Shown here: positions 6,149 through 8,425 of the stretch, one piece after another
How positions within the stretch are numbered: position 1 is the stretch's first letter
Layout: each line of letters starts with the position of its first letter
Assembly: GCA_017881545.1 (NCBI GenBank)
Contig: JADGQU010000085.1
Location: 1 to 8,425, forward strand
Origin: Gemmatimonadaceae bacterium
Lineage (GTDB): Bacteria; Gemmatimonadota; Gemmatimonadetes; Gemmatimonadales; Gemmatimonadaceae
DNA length: 8,425 bases
Direction of reading: 5' to 3'
The notes under the pieces: generated by a model
What the model saw: only the letters and a program-made list of their open reading frames with translations
Database searches by the model: none
Told to the model about the DNA's origin: nothing
Program-made: the position numbers and the translations under genes

Positions 6149-6157
6149 CTTACAAGC

Positions 6158-7900
6158 ATGGAAACGAGTGTGGACCGCCGTCACTTCATGGGCTACTTCG
6201 CGGGCGTCGGGCTCGGCTCGACGCTCTTTCCGGGCGTGCTGTGGGCGAAGATCTCCGCCGGCGCGGACATCACTGTCGAGACCATCGCCAGTGCGGAGGA
6301 AGTGGCAGGAATCCATTTCGAAGCGGCCGAGCGGGAGTTGATGCTCGACGGCCTCAAGCAGCAGGAGCAGCGAATCGAAGCGCTGCACAAGATCCCACTC
6401 TCGAATTCCGTGAGCCCTGCCATCGTGTTCGATCCGCTGCCGCCGGGAAAGAAGATCACGCCGGAGCCGCGCCGGCCAATGGTGAGAAGCAAGGTCGCTC
6501 CCCGCGCCGTACCGGCCGACGACGAGCTCGCGTTTCTCCCCGTGACGGAGTTGTCGGAGCTGCTGCGTCGGAAGCGCGTCACATCGGTTCAGCTAACGCA
6601 GATGTACCTCGCGCGCCTCAAGAAGTACGATCCGGTTCTCAAATGCGTGATCAGTCTCACGGAGGACCGCGCGCTCAGGCAGGCGCATGCCGCCGACGCC
6701 GAGATTGCGCGCGGCAACTATCGTGGACCGCTGCACGGAATTCCGTGGGGCGCGAAAGATCTTCTTGCCGTCCGCGGTTACAAGACGACGTGGGGCGCCG
6801 GCCCATTCAAGGAGCAGGTCATCGATGCCGACGCCACCGTCGTTCAGCGGCTCGATGCGGCCGGCGCTGTGCTCGTCGCGAAGCTGACGCTCGGCGAGCT
6901 CGCTCAGGGCGACATCTGGTTTGGCGCCACGACGAAAAACCCGTGGAAGGTGGATCAGGGCTCGAGCGGCTCGTCGGCTGGTCCCGCGTCGGCGACGGCC
7001 GCGGGGCTCGTCGGTTTCGCGATTGGAAGCGAGACGCTCGGATCGATCTCCTCCCCATCGACCCGCTGCGGCGCTACGGGACTCAGGCCGACATTCGGCC
7101 GGGTGCCACGCACCGGCGCGATGGCGCTTTCGTGGTCGATGGACAAGCTGGGCCCGCTCTGCCGGAGCGTTGAGGACTGTGCGATCGTGCTCGATGCGAT
7201 CTACGGACCCGACGGCCAGGACAACAGCGTCATTCCGGCGGGCTATCACTGGAACGCGCAACTCTCACCGAAGTCGCTGCGCGTGGGTTTCGTCAAGTCC
7301 GCGTTCGACTCACCACAGATAGACCCGAAGGACGCCACGCGGACGCTGCACGCGACAAAACAATTTGACGATGCCGCGCTCGATGTATTCAAGCGAATCG
7401 GGATCAATCTGATTCCAGTCGAGCTGCCCGACCTTCAGTACGACGCGATGCGCATCATCCTGACCGCCGAAGCAGCCGCGGCGTTCGACGACCTCACGAG
7501 ATCGAATCGCGACAAAGAGCTTGTCCAGCAGGGGAAGTTCGACTGGCCGAACACCTTCAGGACATCGCGCTTCATTCCCGCCGTCGACTATGTGAATGCC
7601 AATCGTCTGCGCTCGATCGCGATTCAGAAATGGGACGATCTCATGCGCACGGTAGACGTGATCGTGACGCCTACAGGGGCCGCGAATCTCTCCCAGCTGG
7701 TCGCGACGAATCTCACCGGCCATCCAGCCGTGATCCTTCCGAACGGATTCCGCGACGATGGCACTCCCGTCTCACTGACTTTCCTGGGCGGGCTGTTCGA
7801 GGAATCGAAGCTGCTGGCGGTAGCGCGGGCGTATCAGGACGCGACCGGTTTCCATCTGAAGCATCCGGTCGTTCCGTTAACCCCGCCTGCCCATCCCTGA
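6158..7900 (+). CDS. Amidase-signature family hydrolase with Tat signal peptide
   Basis: The product from the chosen ATG has 580 residues. It opens with a twin-arginine signal (DRRHFMG at 6-12, then a hydrophobic stretch to about residue 30), so export in folded form across the inner membrane is likely. About residues 35-120 form a family-poor, proline- and charge-rich linker; the amidase domain covers about 125-570. The Ser-cisSer-Lys triad can be assigned as K200 (GIPWGAKDLL), S272 (GSSGSSAG) and S296 (SETLGSISSPS), with the 24-residue spacing between the serines usual for this family. These enzymes hydrolyse amide bonds; the substrate cannot be read from sequence, and the exported location argues against the GatA role in tRNA amidation. 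Cell-wall, peptide or scavenged amides are possible substrates. The gene is single, with its stop 8 bp from that of the opposing barrel gene. Confidence 0.9.
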   Translation: METSVDRRHFMGYFAGVGLGSTLFPGVLWAKISAGADITVETIASAEEVAGIHFEAAERELMLDGLKQQEQRIEALHKIPLSNSVSPAIVFDPLPPGKKITPEPRRPMVRSKVAPRAVPADDELAFLPVTELSELLRRKRVTSVQLTQMYLARLKKYDPVLKCVISLTEDRALRQAHAADAEIARGNYRGPLHGIPWGAKDLLAVRGYKTTWGAGPFKEQVIDADATVVQRLDAAGAVLVAKLTLGELAQGDIWFGATTKNPWKVDQGSSGSSAGPASATAAGLVGFAIGSETLGSISSPSTRCGATGLRPTFGRVPRTGAMALSWSMDKLGPLCRSVEDCAIVLDAIYGPDGQDNSVIPAGYHWNAQLSPKSLRVGFVKSAFDSPQIDPKDATRTLHATKQFDDAALDVFKRIGINLIPVELPDLQYDAMRIILTAEAAAAFDDLTRSNRDKELVQQGKFDWPNTFRTSRFIPAVDYVNANRLRSIAIQKWDDLMRTVDVIVTPTGAANLSQLVATNLTGHPAVILPNGFRDDGTPVSLTFLGGLFEESKLLAVARAYQDATGFHLKHPVVPLTPPAHP

Positions 7901-7911
7901 TCAGCCGATCA
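7898..7911. terminator. Small hairpin containing both convergent stop codons
   Basis: TGATC and GATCA form a 5-bp stem with an AGCC loop. The stem contains the amidase TGA on one strand and the stop of the opposing gene on the other. There is no T run on either side, so its strength as a bidirectional terminator is doubtful. Confidence 0.25.
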
Positions 7912-8425
7912 CGGTGAGAACGAGAACTCGAGCTTCAGGTACCCCGCAGATTCCCGACTCGCGAAGCGCGAACCGCCAACCGATTTGTAACCAGCCGCGG
8001 CCGTTGTCCTGAACTGCGGAGTCCAGCCGTATTCGAGCGTCGGTCCCACCTGGAAGGAATTGCTCGTCAATGGATCCTTCCCGCCGCCCTGGCCGACCAC
8101 CTCGGCGCCGATGCGCGCGGGGTGCTTGGAGGAGTGTCCAAACGGCACCGAGGCGCGGCCGCGTGCCCATCCGTACTTGCTGCCGAAATTGTAGTTCGAT
8201 AGCAGCTGCATGTGCATTGGCCGTTTGCCTGTTCCGTTGTTGTACGCACCAATGCTGACGGTCGCGCCATTGCTTCCGCCCCCTTCAGCTCCGGGCGCGC
8301 CCGCATCCTCATGGTTGACCCAGGTATAGCCACCCCCGATCGACACCCCCTGATTGCGGCTCGCGTACGCCATGCCGATCGTCGGCGAAATCGCGGAGAG
8401 TGTACTATCCGAAGTCGCAACGGCC
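7909..8425 (-). CDS. Probable outer-membrane beta-barrel protein, C-terminal part (5' end beyond window)
   Basis: The minus-strand frame is open from the right window edge to a TGA at 7911-7909, about 171 codons; the start lies outside. An internal Met at 8373 is not a convincing start, since the frame and the same sequence style continue upstream of it. The protein has no hydrophobic helices but shows alternating polar/apolar stretches with glycines and aromatics, such as GVSIGGGYTWVNHED, MQLLSNYNFGSKYGWARGRA, SFQVGPTLEYGW and RTTAAAGYKSVGG, ending in YLKLEFSFSP. This pattern, with an amphipathic last strand, is what transmembrane beta-barrels show. I do not recognise the family. A glycine-rich segment (GAPGAEGGGSNGA) probably forms a loop. 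It is convergent with the amidase, and no functional link is implied. Confidence 0.6.
   Translation of the reverse strand, partial: AVATSDSTLSAISPTIGMAYASRNQGVSIGGGYTWVNHEDAGAPGAEGGGSNGATVSIGAYNNGTGKRPMHMQLLSNYNFGSKYGWARGRASVPFGHSSKHPARIGAEVVGQGGGKDPLTSNSFQVGPTLEYGWTPQFRTTAAAGYKSVGGSRFASRESAGYLKLEFSFSP

Larger units (their letters stand above)
6013..6157 (+). other. Intergenic region between idh and amidase
   Basis: No gene is visible in these 145 bases. The region contains a nested inverted repeat followed by a short T run (6041-6116), an RNase P-like motif (6048-6062), a near-identical 9-bp direct repeat (CTGACACCT at 6078-6086 and CTGACGCCT at 6093-6101), and the ribosome site of the amidase. 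It must hold the idh 3' end and probably the amidase promoter; no convincing -35/-10 pair was found. Confidence 0.5.

Noticed and set aside
6013..6157. A complete rnpB (RNase P RNA) gene around the CR-I-like motif.
   Set aside because: The free space is far too short, and the 3' conserved region and other family helices are absent.
6125..6157. GTG at 6125 as start of the amidase.
   Set aside because: No ribosome site before it; ATG at 6158 has GAGGA at good spacing and gives a normal Tat signal peptide.
6115..7173. A 352-codon open frame across the amidase start.
   Set aside because: Arg/Gly-rich shadow in another frame of GC-rich coding DNA; the amidase frame carries the catalytic motifs.
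7909..8425. Calling the barrel protein a cellulose-biosynthesis BcsS-like protein.
   Set aside because: The resemblance is only general barrel character; no specific motif or cellulose gene context supports it.
1..8425. CRISPR arrays, insertion sequences, toxin-antitoxin pairs or phage genes.
   Set aside because: No regularly spaced repeats, transposase, terminal inverted repeats or related protein motifs were seen.

Overview
The window is GC-rich bacterial chromosomal DNA with tightly packed genes. Ordinary housekeeping and envelope functions explain nearly all of it. The gene content fits a free-living bacterium with an outer membrane, a twin-arginine export system and a respiratory metabolism: an MCE/MlaD-type lipid-transport protein, a three-subunit proton-pumping transhydrogenase, a Thermus/Rickettsia-type isocitrate dehydrogenase with a C-terminal extra domain, a Tat-exported amidase, and the end of a probable outer-membrane barrel. 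The style resembles Gemmatimonadota or a neighbouring phylum. That is an impression from gene content and base use, not a proven placement. There is no sign of phage, an insertion sequence, CRISPR or a plasmid backbone.

Layout: (1) 1-836, minus strand, 5' part of an MCE-domain protein running off the left edge. (2) 837-905, short divergent promoter region. (3) 906-3806, plus strand, a translationally coupled operon pntAA-pntAB-pntB (4 bp and 8 bp overlaps). (4) 3793-4389, minus strand, a rhomboid intramembrane protease whose end overlaps the end of pntB by 14 bp. (5) 4459-4532, minus strand, tRNA-Arg(CCG). (6) 4570-6012, plus strand, isocitrate dehydrogenase. (7) 6013-6157, a 145-bp intergenic region holding a nested inverted repeat followed by a short T run, plus a 15-base match (one mismatch) to the most conserved motif of RNase P RNA. 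(8) 6158-7900, plus strand, Tat-signal amidase. (9) 7909-8425, minus strand, C-terminal part of a probable beta-barrel envelope protein running off the right edge.

How the genes work together: transhydrogenase uses the proton gradient to move hydride from NADH to NADP+. The nearby isocitrate dehydrogenase carries an Asp-Ile pair where NADP-dependent enzymes have Lys-Tyr, so it probably makes NADH. If so, NADPH for biosynthesis would have to come from another route, and the pnt operon in the same neighbourhood is a plausible one. The MCE protein, rhomboid, exported amidase and barrel all concern the cell envelope, but nothing in the sequence shows them to be one system.

I did not find a clearly new biological system. 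The parts most worth a second look are the 6041-6116 structured region with its RNase P-like motif, a possible leaderless start of the MCE gene, the predicted NAD+ preference of the isocitrate dehydrogenase, and the crowded tRNA-Arg/idh divergent start region.
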